DNA from: Pyricularia pennisetigena
Taxonomy: Eukaryota; Ascomycota; Sordariomycetes; Magnaporthales; Pyriculariaceae
Assembly (NCBI RefSeq): GCF_004337985.1
Contig: NW_021940924.1
Span: 248,001-312,000 of the forward strand
Direction of reading: 5' to 3'
Length of the DNA stretch: 64,000 bases
The translations under genes were made by a program, and so were the position numbers. The notes beneath the pieces are model-generated. The model saw only the letters and a list, made by a program, of their open reading frames with translations. It made no database searches and was not told the origin of the DNA. The stretch's first letter is position 1. Every line of letters begins with the position of its first letter. This document shows, piece after piece, positions 43,158 through 54,522 of the stretch.

Positions 43158-43919
43158 TCAGGTGGGCTTTATGCGCCAGGATGCAGAGAAACCGCCCTCT
43201 GTATACCAATTCGCGAGATGGTAAACGCCTTTGACGACAAGATAGGGGGGCATATCGTAGCCGTCGCCACTAATGCAGCAGATTGCAGTCAAGTTACCCG
43301 TTCTCGGTTCCCAGGCTGTATTTTCTTTTTCCCCCGTCTTTCGGACACGGTTACGACCATTCCAGCGCAAATATGGCCCATAATAAAACCAGTTTCGTCA
43401 AAGTTATAAATATCGCATTCTTGAATGCCGTATTCAGCTTTCATATTTGCTATTAATTGAAACCACGCGTTTAACGGGTCAAGATTCTCGCAAAGGGCCC
43501 TTTGAACGTTGGAGGCGCGAGAGAAATGCGTCTTTAATTTTGTACGTCGCTGAATAAAGCAATTTGCCCAGCGAATCCCGATTGGTGGTGCGTCCCGCGC
43601 AGCGAGGATGTTATTAGCCATCGTGGCCACTTAAGCGATCTGGGGGTGCGAAAACCCTCGGGCATCCAGATTCAATATATATGAACAAACAGCTCCTCTT
43701 GCGTGCGTTTGGTTTCCGCGGCCCGGACCAACGGTCAGCCAAAGAAACGCGTTCGGCCATTCTGCGTTGAGGCGTCGTTCGAGGTACATTGTAGCGTGCT
43801 GTAACCTTTCGGGGACTCGGGCGATTATGAGATTCCATGATCAATGGTAGAAATAGAAGGTGTCGGAAGAGAAATATGATGTTAGGCCGCAAAGTGACCC
43901 ACATACTGTACATCCACGC
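43158..43919 (-). pseudogene. Pogo/Fot1 transposase relic, 5' half
   Basis: The right end CATCCACGC plus TA (43920-43921) matches the transposon terminus. Frames then give NNILAARDAPPIGIRWANCF, ECDIYNFDETGFIMGH and ISGDGYDMPPYLVVKG with frame changes and stops. Homology to 24111-25781 ends at about the SWRIKPT position (43158), before the last two catalytic Asp residues. Confidence 0.8.
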
Positions 43920-43984
43920 TATGAGATTCTTGCAACATATTGCTTTATCCTTTATATTAGACATACAAGTGCGCTACTTTCTAC

Positions 43985-44250
43985 TCCTTAAGTCCAGATA
44001 TAGATGTTGTCATCCAGGTCTACTGATTAATTCTCTTGGCATAAGCTCTGTCTGCAGACGCTGGATACCTAGGCTGTTCTCGGCATGACAGGCGTAGTAT
44101 CTTCATTTGTCGGATCTTAGGGCGCCAATTCAACGTGGCGCTCGATCTCCCTATTCTGGGTCGCAGCCCTTACTACTCTTTTGAGGACTTCTGCTGGGAG
44201 AATAGCACCGGACACTTTCTCTTCGATTGATACCAGACCTGTTGAATGGA
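43985..44250 (-). pseudogene. Decayed copy of the 52.1-52.6 kb hypothetical gene
   Basis: The plus strand TCCAGATATAGATGTTGTC ... GCGCTCGATCTCCCTATTCTGG ... GAATAGCACCGGACACTTTCTC aligns with 52092-52290. Insertions and frame changes break the frame here. Confidence 0.6.
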
Positions 44251-44717
44251 CCGCAGGGGGCCTCAAGGCTGGGTTTGAGCCAACGGCCTACCTATACCAA
44301 TATGCGTAAATTTGTTCCTTATTCTGTTGATCGATTGGAAAGGGTTACAAAACGAAGGTAGACGCCGAGATAGGGCCTTATCAAGGCCCTGCGATCCACG
44401 TGAATATCTATACACAAGTTGCATACGCAACCAAGTGAGGTAGCTAATCCAATAAGACCATTGGATCCTGCCTTCCATTGTATAGGTTCCTTTCATGTTC
44501 CAGTGGGTGTCTACTTTAATACCGTTGAGAACTGGATATACGGCCAACAAGATTGTATTACCTCCATGTTAGCGCTGTTATGCATCTCTTGCTCAACAAC
44601 ATCGATTGACTCGCGCGGCTAAAATACCAGCTTTCTTATATAGCCTCAGTCCCGAGGTCCACCACAACGACTCTAGATCGAGTGCGTGGAATACCCTGAA
44701 CAGAACATTGAGCTAAT
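44251..44717. other. Intergenic, nothing recognised
   Basis: No recognisable coding content. Confidence 0.4.
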
Positions 44718-46150
44718 CTAATCAACGCCACGATACTCGAAAAAGTTGGAAAACTCGCGCATGGCCCTCATTTTATCCACTAGCTCCTTTTCCATGGTTA
44801 CTGTAAAGACGCACCCTTCGTTAGGGTCCTCGGACCTGATGGGCGCGTACATAATGACGGCACCCGCCGTCGAGAAGCCGCCAAATAAATGCCGGTGGGT
44901 AATCGGCTTCCCGAAGCCAAAATCAAAGCTACTAACGTCCGCGTGCCTGTGATCAGTCACCAACATGCTCATGGGCGGATGCGAGTCCAGTCGCAAGCTT
45001 AGCGTGCCCTTATCTCAAATAGGTGCCACCATAGCCAGCAGCTCGTCGACGTACTCCTCGTTGCAACTGTCCGTCAGTGCGCGGATGTAACACGCCAGCT
45101 TGCTCAGCGGCGCCTTATCCACCACTTCAGCAACTGTTAATGGGGAAACAGAGGTTGTATCTGAAAAGGCGCAGCTCAGCGCGTTGCGCATCAGTCTCTG
45201 GGCCAAGGGCCGGCTGTGTAGCCGCGGTCGTAGGTTGACAGCCTCACCCCACCACAACACCGTGTCTCGCGAGGGCATGTACAAATCAGCCCTTACTTTA
45301 GTGAGAACACGCCAGAGATAGGCACACGAGGCATCATATGTCGACACCAGGCTGTCACCCTCAGGCGTGGCGAGCCTCTTTAGCTCGGCCGCCTTGCTCT
45401 TGGGGAGGTGGAGCAGCACCGCCTGCTGCTCCAGATGATCGGGGTGTCTCTCAGGTGCAGGCGGGCTATCAACCATCTTCTCACCTGGAACTTCGATGGT
45501 TAAGCGCGATACGTCGAGGTTTGCCGAGTCGAATTACGGAAATGGCGTCGAATTGTGTATGGCTGCGCAGTTGGCCGCCAGCTGCATGATATAGTTACTA
45601 TATGCCATGGCATCTAACGCGTAGTGATGAGCCTGGACGACCAAGACTAACCCACCAACGCAGAGGTTGATCTGATAGGCGGACACGGCAGGTCTGTTTT
45701 CTGGGTCTGCCTCGGGTCGCTCGCCCCATGTCATTCTTGGGATGCCTGTTAAGTTAGCTCTTAGTTTTGTCGGAAAGGAAAGGGGTGTGAATGGCTCACT
45801 CCAAAGCTTGACATCCTTCATGCTCTCGCCTCCAAAATGGCCCTTCTCAAGGTCATCTAGAGTTGGATTGCCGGCATTTGGGTCCATGTTATGGATAACG
45901 ACCTGAACGCTCGACTCCCGTCTCTTAACGAACGAGTACCCACCCTGCACATCCTTTTCGATTGTCCCACAAAGGTGTCTAGTCTGAGCAAGGGTACGCT
46001 CCAGTCCGGATCCCAGCAGCTGTACAGCGCGACACTTCTCCTCATCTCCCAGGCGGAAGAAGACGGCGTAGTTGGTATACGCGCAGCTGGTCATGGTGTC
46101 GATGGTGGAGAGCCTGAAGCGCTCCTCTTCCGGGTCGGACTCCCAGTTGA
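44718..46150 (-). pseudogene. BAHD-type acyltransferase (trichothecene acetyltransferase-like) with two stops, 5' end lost
   Basis: One minus-strand frame reads from about 46150 to 44718, interrupted by TAA at 45536-45534 and TGA at 45017-45015. The catalytic motif is HHYALD (HxxxD) and the structural motif DFGFGKP near the C-terminus (DFGWG of the family). The order and spacing fit the BAHD/transferase family, which moves acyl groups from CoA to alcohols or amines in secondary metabolism. Upstream of SDPEEERFRLSTIDTM the frame runs into AT-rich DNA with no plausible start, so the first residues are missing. No other biosynthetic gene is adjacent, so no pathway can be named. Confidence 0.78.
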
Positions 46151-46906
46151 ATAAAATTAAATAATACGAAAAAAAAAATAATAAATGTAATATTATTGCG
46201 AGAATTTTATAAAATTAGGGAAATAGCAAAAATTTGCTGGATGAACGGACGTAATAATATAGCAAATATTATAACAAAAAAAATTCGAACAACGCATTTA
46301 TAAAACTAATTTTAACCAATAAAATAACGATTAAAATCGAAAGCTATATCGAAAGGCGCACGACCGTATAGTAATATATTATTATCATAAAACAAAAAAT
46401 TACGTGCACCAATGAAAAAAAAGAAAAAAAAAAGAAGAAAAAAACCTAACGCAACAAAAAGTTTATTATTAACAAAATTAAATTATTATAGGGTTAGGGT
46501 TGTAATTCGCGTTTATATTTATTTCTAAGCTATTTGCTAGTTATTTTGTTGTTTTTCCCAAAGAAAATAAAATAGAAATAATAAACAGAAATGAATCCAT
46601 AAAAAGAAAAAAAAGAAAAGAAAAAAATATTTTGAAGGTTTTATAGGGTAAAAGCAAAGGAGCAAAAGCAAAGGTTATAACAGAGGTAAAACTAAAATCA
46701 AATGCAAAAGTAAAACAAACGCAGCAATAAAAACAATAAAAGCAATAATAAAATCAAAGGTATAAACAAAAGTAAAGGCAATAGTAAAAGCAAAAGCAAA
46801 AGCAATAATAAAATCAAGGGTATAAATAATAATCAAATCAAAGGTGAAAATAAAAGCAAAAATAAAGGTAGGAATAAAAGCAAAGATAAAATCAAATCGT
46901 TACCTT
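46151..46906. other. AT-rich low-complexity block with strand-biased purine repeats and a TTAGGG-like pair
   Basis: The block is strongly A-rich on the plus strand. From about 46630 it consists of variants of AAAGCA, AATCAA and AATAAA words with almost no T-rich stretches. At 46488-46504 it contains TAGGGTTAGGG, two telomere-like hexamers. No gene is present. It lies between the BAHD pseudogene and the 3' end of the LINE fragment and may be the latter's 3' tail. Confidence 0.6.
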
Positions 46907-47690
46907 TTATACACGGGGATTGCCTTTAGCAATAGAAATTGCGGCCGTTATTCTGGATCGTAATAAAACCAAAGAAATCGACGTATCCAACCAATGGGCT
47001 GCAACAGGGCCTCTTAGCTTTTGGAGCTGTTTATAAGCCTGTGCTGTATCCTTTTCCATAAGGCCTCCGGCACTTACAATAATTGGGTTGAAAAAAGGAT
47101 CCAAAAATTGGTATTTACGTCGTTTGTTATTTGCAGCGTCCGTTAACGTGTTTTGTGGATTTGTATTTGCGGTATCCTTATTAATTGCAACGATTTGTAC
47201 GTCGTAATAATATTTGGATAAACCGTTAATAACAGCAAAGTCCGCCCTAAGGCCGTTTGGGCCGTTACGGGTCCCGGAGCGAATAGGGGTTGTAATAAGG
47301 CTTCCGGTATCGTTGTGGCCGTAAGGGCTAATAGGGGTATTGTTGTTATTATTTCCGTTATTTATGTTATTTAAATCAGGTTCGATTTCGACCCCGATTT
47401 CTGAACGGCTTTTAAGCGAATTAACAAAGCTTTTGTTTATTTGGTCGTGGCGGGCCGTATATTTGCGTATAGCACCTTTACAAACGTCCTCGTGGTTTAT
47501 ATTGGTACGATTACCGCAATTGTTACAGGGGTGCGTTAACGGTTTAACTGGTGCTAATAACCTGGATCGAAAGGCCTCTGCCATTTCGATATCCGTTAAT
47601 CGATTTGATTTTTGGATAGGTAATAAATTAAGCCATTTGCGGCCTAAATAGCTGGCATTTTTCGACTTTGTTTGCTGAGAAGAGACGTAG
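46907..47690 (-). pseudogene. Non-LTR retrotransposon fragment: C-terminal endonuclease-like domain
   Basis: The frame contains a zinc-ribbon-like part (CNNCGNRTNINHEDVC), YTARHDQINKSFVNSLKS, and a possible PD-(D/E)xK core (RADFAVINGLSKYYYDVQIVAI). It ends KRRKYQFLDPFFNPIIVSAGGLMEKD. I recall this arrangement as the C-terminal restriction-like endonuclease region of some fungal LINE-type elements. The reverse transcriptase is missing, so the copy is 5'-truncated at about 47690, as is usual for LINEs. Confidence 0.5.
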
Positions 47691-48085
47691 AAGCTGCCGG
47701 AGCGCTGGTGAGCTAGCACAGAACACCACGGCCATCTGCTCAACGAAAGACCAGATAACAAGTGTAGAACAAGAAATAAGAAATGGCCAGTTCCATGAAG
47801 CTTGTACTCAGCGTAGCATTCAGCTTCCCTTGGAGCTGTAATCCATCGTGAACCGTATCCTGCTTATTGATGTGGCATCCTGGGCTGGTGGAACCGAGCT
47901 CACAATTGTCATCGGACGGTTTGTTGCAAGAGAGACAAGCGCTTGTAAGGCTCAATGTTAACCAAGAGAAATAAAGCAACCTATGGAGTCGACTGTATGT
48001 ATATCTTTAACCCAGAAGAGGTCAAGTAGACCGCCCCGCCTGCAAGTCGATGTATTCCTTACAGCACAGTCGCAGTCAGTAACTT
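47691..48085. other. Intergenic, nothing recognised
   Basis: No recognisable coding content. Confidence 0.4.
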
Positions 48086-48740
48086 TCAAAGTCCATGCGT
48101 CATCCATCCTTTCCACTTGCATTGTAATGCACACAAGAACGCACACATGTCGTCTTGTGCCATCGGGCATTCCAAACCGTATATCCTGAGTGTACAGTCT
48201 TGCTGGTAGCCGAGGCTTTGCACATTGCCGCCGGCCCTCGTACCATAACCCACAGTGCCATTCCCGGAAATGGATGGGCCCAGGATGATCTGCAGGTCCA
48301 GGTTCCAGTCTTGGGGTTGGCCGAATGTCAAGATTGCGGAAATGGGCTCGGATCGCTCGGCCAGAAGTCTCGGTTGGGCAACAGCTTCATGAACGCTTGC
48401 TGTTATCTGCAATGGGCGGACGTTTGCTGTCTCCTTGGCCAGATCTGAGGATATCAAGGCCTTGTTAAAGCCTAGCCTTTTGGCTTGTTCCCGAGCTTCC
48501 GCCATTCCACCGATGATGAGCACCCAGTTTTCTCTGTAGTTCGGGACCAGCTGCCCGAAATCTGAAACCAGTTCGTAGTGAAGGAATGCTGGAGGAGAGC
48601 AGTGGCATGAGGTTGGGATAAGAGTTGAATTTTCCAGTTGATTGAAGTATGAACTCCCGGTCGGAGGGTCTCGAGGAACCGGAGGAATTCCGTAAAATGC
48701 TGTTCCGAACGGGTCGGACTGCCCCCAGGACTCCCCAGCT
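48086..48740 (-). pseudogene. HAD-superfamily (CECR5/HDHD5-like) hydrolase fragment
   Basis: Minus-strand reading gives HYELVSDFGQLV, WVLIIGGMAEAREQAKRLGFNKALISSDLA, AILTFGQPQDWNLDLQIIL and GYQQDCTLRIY. These match the middle of fungal CECR5-type HAD proteins (VLVVGG..., DPRDWALDLQI, YQQDGQP). The N-terminal catalytic DxDGV motif and the C-terminus are not found. Substrates of the family are unknown. Confidence 0.6.
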
Positions 48741-49849
48741 ATGTCTGTGTGACACTCAAGGGTCTGAATGGAGGGTTCGGAGACGAGTTTATGCCGACTC
48801 CCGGCTGACTGAGGGCTGATGGTGCCTTCATGAACATCTTGCTCCGGCTCATTACTTCCAAGAACGAACCTAAAGTCGCTGACAAGGTGAGGCTGGCCTA
48901 GACTTTCGCTACCAGCACAAGTTGAGCGCTCGGTGTGGTTGAATTCTGTTTCTGTGACATATCAGCAGTGCAACATTAGCAGCTGCCATGGTTTATATGC
49001 CGAGATGGCTTTTGTTTGCTAACATACTGGGTGAAGAACAACCTTCGGGCCCATTGTAACAGGGCTGCCATTGCAACTGAGGAAACGCCATGCGTTCATT
49101 GAAGATACGTTTTGTGATGTCTGGACCTGTCCTGGAAAAACTTTCACACTGCTGGATGGGATGCTTCCGGATTATATAGACGTCTCTGAATGGGTGTGAC
49201 AGCTGCAGAAATGTCTCCTCGGCTGGCATGTCAATCTTTATTGGCAAGGCTCTCGGCTATATGCTAACGTATCAACTGATGGTCTTCGGCGTCACCGAGC
49301 CAAGAAACCGAGGAAATATGTGCACTACCATGCTTTGTCTGATGTTGCATGCCCTGATTTCTTTTCCATATTGCCATAAGCCAATCCGAACACAGTATTA
49401 CTTGCTGGCTAAGTCACGCTTTCTTGGTGGATTACTTGACTTATAATGATTGGTTTTTTGCTTGAATCGGATTTACGCTCAGCAGCAACGGTACGAAGGG
49501 TTCGAAAACACTTGGAGGCCTCAATATGCTCGCACAAAACTATCATTCGAAGAAGGGACCGGCATGACTGGACTGAAATTTCGCCTATTCTTTCAATACT
49601 ACGCAAGGTGATAGAAACAGGCGAAGGGATGTCGCTCTCTGCAGCGCTCATGTAGGTTCTAAGGGTTTGGTGGTTTATTTTCGCTCGATATTTAGGTTGG
49701 CGCGAAAGCTTTCCTAAAATTGCAAATCTCGTAATGAAAGGCCTGAGAGCCACAATCAGCCGGTTCCCTGATTGCATATGCTGCCCACCATTGGAGTGTA
49801 TGTTGGCGGAGTTGATCAAAAGGATCGTTCAAGCATGAATCTCGGAATT
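48741..49849. other. No clear gene
   Basis: Frames at 48993-49247 (minus), 49409-49819 (minus) and 49446-49655 (plus) have no motif I recognise. Confidence 0.4.
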
Positions 49850-50640
49850 TCACCTCTAATGTCTTGCAACCGGTTATGCAGTCGACCAGGCCACTCTCAA
49901 GTAGCCAGCCGACGAAGGTTCCGATGTAGGGAAGTAGATGGACGGCAGCCTCAACAGGGTCGAAGCCTCTGGTGAAGGAGAAGAACAGCGGGGTGTAGTA
50001 TAATGTGATGCCGTACGCTGCAGCTGCCATGGCCGTTGACAGGCCTACCGGAAGAACTGTGCGTACCTCTCCTAGCGCGTCGGCCGGGAAGATGCGATGC
50101 TTACGGGTTGTCCAGATGCACAAAGTGCTGCTGCGCCGTGTACATGGAGAACAGGAGCCCAGCAAAGACGCAGGCCACGATGGCCGAGGATGAATCCCAC
50201 GGCCAGTGCGAGCCGGACAATATCAGGCAGCTGAAGAGCATTAGAAAGGAAGCGCAGTATAGGATCCAGCCGAGCCAGTCAACATCGACCCAGGCGTGTG
50301 ATGCGGCTTGTTTGCATATGGAGAGGCGGGAGGAAGACTTTCCAGCCGGCACAAATGACAGCCAGAATGGATATGTTGATAAACATTGTCTAACAGATGT
50401 CAGCTTCTTTCACAATCCATGCGCTACCGAGCAGACTCACCCATCGCCATGTAGCATGGGGGTTCTCAGCGAAGACGCCGCCAACGATTGGTCCGAGCAC
50501 CAAACCAATGGCGAACCCAGTCCCAATGACGGCTTGACCCGTGGGCGCCTCGTATGCCGACGAAAACTCAAAGTTGTACAGCATTATTCTTCCAGAGACC
50601 ACCATTAGCTCCAGCTCAATCTGCTGCGTCCGCCAAATCA
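49850..50640 (-). pseudogene. MFS drug:H+ antiporter relic, central part, frameshifted
   Basis: Pieces in order on the minus strand: APTGQAVIGTGFAIGLVLGP ... ATWRW (50590-50445), an intron (GTGAGT...TTAG), TMFINISILAVI, then DVDWLGWILYCASFLMLF (50310-50120), then KHRIFPADALGEVRTVLPVG ... YYTPLFFSFTRG. The frame changes at least twice, so it cannot be translated. It covers roughly membrane helices 4-8 of a 14-helix transporter. Confidence 0.7.
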
Positions 50641-51044
50641 AAGTTGTGAACAAAGATTTGAGCGTTCTCGGCGGAAACTGGATGCGGAAAGGCAGAAAAG
50701 TTGCGGGCATTCCAGTTGCCGAGTGACAAGGGACTCTTAACCACATTTACCCTTCCTACGCAGGTATTCGTAACAACTTCTCCATTTAACACTGACTGTT
50801 TTTGGTACAATTCATGGAGGCTGGGATTACACGCCAGTCTTTCAAAAGGAATTTGAGTGAAATTTCTATCAATGCACACAAAATCAATGTCATAAGAACA
50901 AAGAGAAACTGCTCCTTGCCCAAGAAAAGAAAAGAACCAAGCAATGACCAATAAAACCAATACGTTCTGTTCTGAAAGTTTGGTCTTCTTCATTGCTCAT
51001 AACGCCATAATGCAGCCGTTTCATTATGGACTATCTCTTCAGCC
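50641..51044. other. Intergenic, nothing recognised
   Basis: A minus-strand frame at 50616-50993 begins with a hydrophobic stretch (VLVLLVIAWFFSFLGQG) but has no family resemblance. Confidence 0.35.
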
Positions 51045-51700
51045 TCAATGTAGGTTCCTTCTGTTTCTCAAGCTTCTACTGCTAACCAAACCTGGATATT
51101 CACTTCTGGGGCCAGATGAACTCAAATACTTCTGTACAGGTTCCGATACGCCCTTATTCTCGTTCTCTTCTTTCAGTAGCTGCGAGTCCAACTCTGTCTG
51201 GTCGTTTTGTTGTTCAGACTGCGCTTGGGTGTTATGATGTTGAAGCTTGCAAGACAAGGCATCTGTTTTCACTTGCTGTGATGCCCATTGAAACATCGTA
51301 TTGCTCTCGCCTCTTGTTTTCTGCAGCTCAGCATCAAGCGTCTGGTTAACATCCAGTACTTTCTGTTGTGTGAGCAAAGCTGTCTCAAGAGCCAAAAGAA
51401 GATCGCTCTGTTTTGTTTCCAAGTTCGCGACCTTTGCATGAAGCAATCTGTTGTCATGACGAAGCCGATCGTATCTCTGATCCTTTTCCAGGTTCTCTGT
51501 GCGGCAAGCATCCATTGTATTTATCATTGTCCAAAGCCAGGTATCAATACTGTCGTGCGTAGGCTGGTTCACAATTAGCCATCGTCCGAAGCTCTTACAA
51601 TTGATGTACTTACGATCTGATTTCCGTATCCAGTCAAACCACCAAGCGTTGAGTTGGATACGGGGGTGGAACCTGAGGCGGGCTGGTTATGGGTCTGCAT
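51045..51700 (-). CDS. Coiled-coil protein of unknown function, two exons
   Basis: Exon 1 is 51700-51614 (starts MQTHNQPASGSTPVSNSTLG), the intron 51613-51564 (50 bp, GTAAGT...CTAAT...CCAG) and exon 2 51563-51045, giving 201 residues in phase. Residues ~45-110 form heptad-like helix (RHDNRLLHAKVANLETKQSDLLLALETALLTQQ), suggesting a coiled coil. The rest is Gln/Ser-rich. No defect is seen. No family is recognised. Confidence 0.5.
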
Positions 51701-52087
51701 TATGATGAGGCTGGTGTACCGAAGCCTTTACATGGGAGTGTACACGTGGTCGTTACGATTGCTTGAATTTATAATCTTCTGCGGGAGATAACCAAATTGA
51801 GCTTTAGCGGTGACTTATAGCCGCTTTTAGGGCAGAATTATTAAATTCATCACAAAGTAGCCTTTTCTGGCTTCCGTGTCCCGTCAAGAGGAGGGGGGAT
51901 TTTTCAAGGGCCAATTCTTGATCGATTTCTGACCTCTTCAACATGGTTGGAATTGATACGTCGGGTATAGGAGGATTGGGCTACCGTCCTGCAGATGGAG
52001 TTGGACACGTACCGAAACGACCGACCAAAATCAAATGCTATACAATATATCGCTATATTTTTATTAATCGCACAAATGCACAATTTC
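51701..52087. other. Intergenic, nothing recognised
   Basis: No recognisable coding content. Confidence 0.4.
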
Positions 52088-52570
52088 CTACATCCAGATA
52101 TGGATGCTATTGTCAACTAGGTCTATTGATTCATTCTCTCCCTGTATACCTAGGCTTTTCTCGGCATGAGGGCACCAATCATGGCGCTCCATCTCCCTAT
52201 TCTGGATGGGCAGCGCTTGCTGGCCCTTTGAGAGGAATCCTGCTGGTAGAACACTGCTGAATAGCACCGGGTACTTTCTCTGCGATTGATGCCACTGCAA
52301 TTTAGCCTCACAGCCGTCCCCTTGTAGTCCAACAATATTCTTATGCCAACTTATAGACCACATCAGCTCCAAAGGCATGAATAAGAGATCGTTAAATGGA
52401 TACTGTAATTTGTGATAGGTAAAGCACATCTTTCGGTCTCTCCAGTCGTTTCCAGCGGCGTAGATTGCATTCTGTAAAGACTCATCTGGCCAAGCCTCCT
52501 GTAGCTTTCTACGACAATCAATGTGCCGCTTAGACCGATTGTCATAGTTGAATGCAAAGGCTTGATCCAA
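52088..52570 (-). CDS. Hypothetical protein, 160 codons, duplicated at 44 kb
   Basis: An open frame MDQAFAFNYDNRSKRHIDCR ... YPVLFSSVLPAGFLSKG ending NSIHIWM. A decayed copy at 43985-44250 aligns with its 3' half. No function is recognised. It may itself be a surviving part of a longer gene. Confidence 0.35.
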   Translation of the reverse strand: MDQAFAFNYDNRSKRHIDCRRKLQEAWPDESLQNAIYAAGNDWRDRKMCFTYHKLQYPFNDLLFMPLELMWSISWHKNIVGLQGDGCEAKLQWHQSQRKYPVLFSSVLPAGFLSKGQQALPIQNREMERHDWCPHAEKSLGIQGENESIDLVDNSIHIWM

Positions 52571-52619
52571 TGCGGCAGCTCGTTACGCTGATTTTGGCGA
52601 CAAAGCCCTTGTTAATTCA

Positions 52620-53355
52620 CCATGCTACTGTTTAAAAGCAACACAGCAGGCACTGCCGCAGCCACTACTCTTACGATCGTCTCAAGGTACGCTTCAGACA
52701 AGTGCACCAAAGCTTACTGCAACGATGGAATTGGATTATGAAACCAGCGATGACAGGCTCGATGAGGTTCGGAACTGTCTTCTGATCTCCGCAACCCTGA
52801 TGAACATCCCACTTACCAAACATTTCTGCAGAGCCTGAACTTTACAGACGAAGAAGCAAGAGGCACATCAGAGCCGAAAGAGCTTGTACTACGGGGTCTC
52901 AATATACGCCAAGTCCCGACTTATCTCAAGAGACTGAGCCTCGATGATCGTGATATCGACATCAGACGGATAAGTGATAATTCAGTCATGCTCATTTTTA
53001 ATTCCGGGACAAGTGCACTGAGCGGGCTTCAATCTTTGTCTAAGCGCGACGTTCAGGACGCAGCTCAACAAGAACCATACGAGTTTCTCACAGCTAAACC
53101 TTTCTCCGAAGTGCAAGTGAGGTTTGCCGGTACGCAGGATCAAAGGTTTCAGGACCATGGACGATTTTGGGCGCCGCGGCAGTTCGCACCTCATGGGGGT
53201 CGAGGTGGATACAGAGGACCAAGATATCCGAACAGGACTTGGCGTCGGAATGATTCACGGTTTTGCTGAAAGCTGGAGCTGGAGACTAGGTCTGCGGGAA
53301 CACGACACTGTATCATAAGGATTTAAATGGTTTTCCTGCTTGCTCTCCATTTTAC
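52620..53355 (+). pseudogene. Duplicated module, copy 1: RGG-tailed protein possibly related to cap-binding NCBP3
   Basis: The frames read TSAPKLTATMELDYETSDDRLDEVR (52709-52785), a probable intron ending TTTCTGCAG, then SLNFTDEEARGTSEPKELVLRGLN ... SVMLIFNSGTSALSGLQSL ... AKPFSEVQVRFAGTQD ... HGGRGGYRGPRY, ending at 53268. The layout (a short RNA-binding-like fold, then an Arg/Gly tail) recalls fungal NCBP3-like proteins, but this is only a resemblance. An inverted copy lies at 63213-63960, and homology includes non-coding flanks. Confidence 0.5.
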
Positions 53356-54522
53356 ATAGACAGATCAGGACAAAATTTGGAACCTCACAACTTTATGGCT
53401 AACTGGCAAATGAGGCATGGTTAAATACGGCGGCAGCTTCTCCAAATATCAGATCTGCCCCGGTGGTGTCCCTGTGAGTTTTGATGATATTCTTCGACAC
53501 ATTTCTCATTACCAAACGAAAGGGACGACTGGGCGGGCTGTTATGACAGTATTTGATAGAGCGCCTTGCTAGGATGTCAGAGTTCGAATGTGACTTTCTA
53601 GCAGTTCGGTGCAACTTTGTTTCCGCTTTCAGTACAGACATTCGATCTTTAGACTGTGAAGGCAGCCTAATGCTAATACTCCATAGATGAAACGGAGGAA
53701 AGAACCAAATTTGGCTTCATAATAGCTGCAAGACTTCACTTTTGGCTCTGATGAACTATCTGCAAAGGTACTTCAAAGTAGCTGATAGTGCCACATTTGA
53801 ATCACAAAAAGGGTTTTCAGCCACTACGTTTTCATCTTGTTGTCTCATGGGTCTGGGCCATATTCAGGGATCTGGTGACTGCACTAACATTTGTGGATTA
53901 CATTTGGCCATAGAGCTTCATCATATCACCGTACACTCCAATCGCTGAGATAAAACACACTTCAAGTCTGCAAGCTAAATGCTCAGGACGCAAGGCTAGA
54001 AGATTGTCTTTCTAACACGTTTGATGCGGACCGCGTTAATAACGATTGTGTAATTTGAGGAAACATTTTAACGAACCACGATGGCGGCAGCTCAAGATAG
54101 TATCAGTCATAACTTTTGGGGCTGCTAGAATTGACCCTTCATCGTTCGAAAAGTGGGTGGACGGACTTGAATTACTTGTTTCCACCAGAGAATGGAAAAA
54201 CACCGGATTTGGTGGCTTGATACACCTCGTTCGACAGAGTGTCGTGGTTATAGGGGACCAAAACAAAGAGAAGGCACTGTCCTTGCTTGGCTATTTTGGG
54301 TTTGTTTGTGATGTGACATCGGAAGAAGTTCACCTTTGCCGGCCGTCCGATATGTATCTCGGACCGGATGCTTTTGTGTATCATGTTCAGGCGTGGAGGT
54401 CCAGAAGCCAACGGAGAGCTGGGTGTTGTCGTTTGTAGGGCGATGTCTGGTATCGACTCTGACGGATCTGAGTGAGGGGCTCGTACCAACAATTGAGTCC
54501 GCTTTCTCGATGTAGATCATAG
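53356..54522. other. No clear gene; one dispersed segment
   Basis: Bases 53625-53790 match 38475-38645. A 130-codon frame at 54046-54438 (ARIDPSSFEKWVDGLELL ... LLGYFGFVCDVTSEEVHLC) lacks an ATG and a known family. Confidence 0.4.

Noticed and set aside
46488..46504. TAGGGTTAGGG as a true telomere
   Set aside because: Only two units; a chromosome end would have a long array. Kept only as a telomere-like word.
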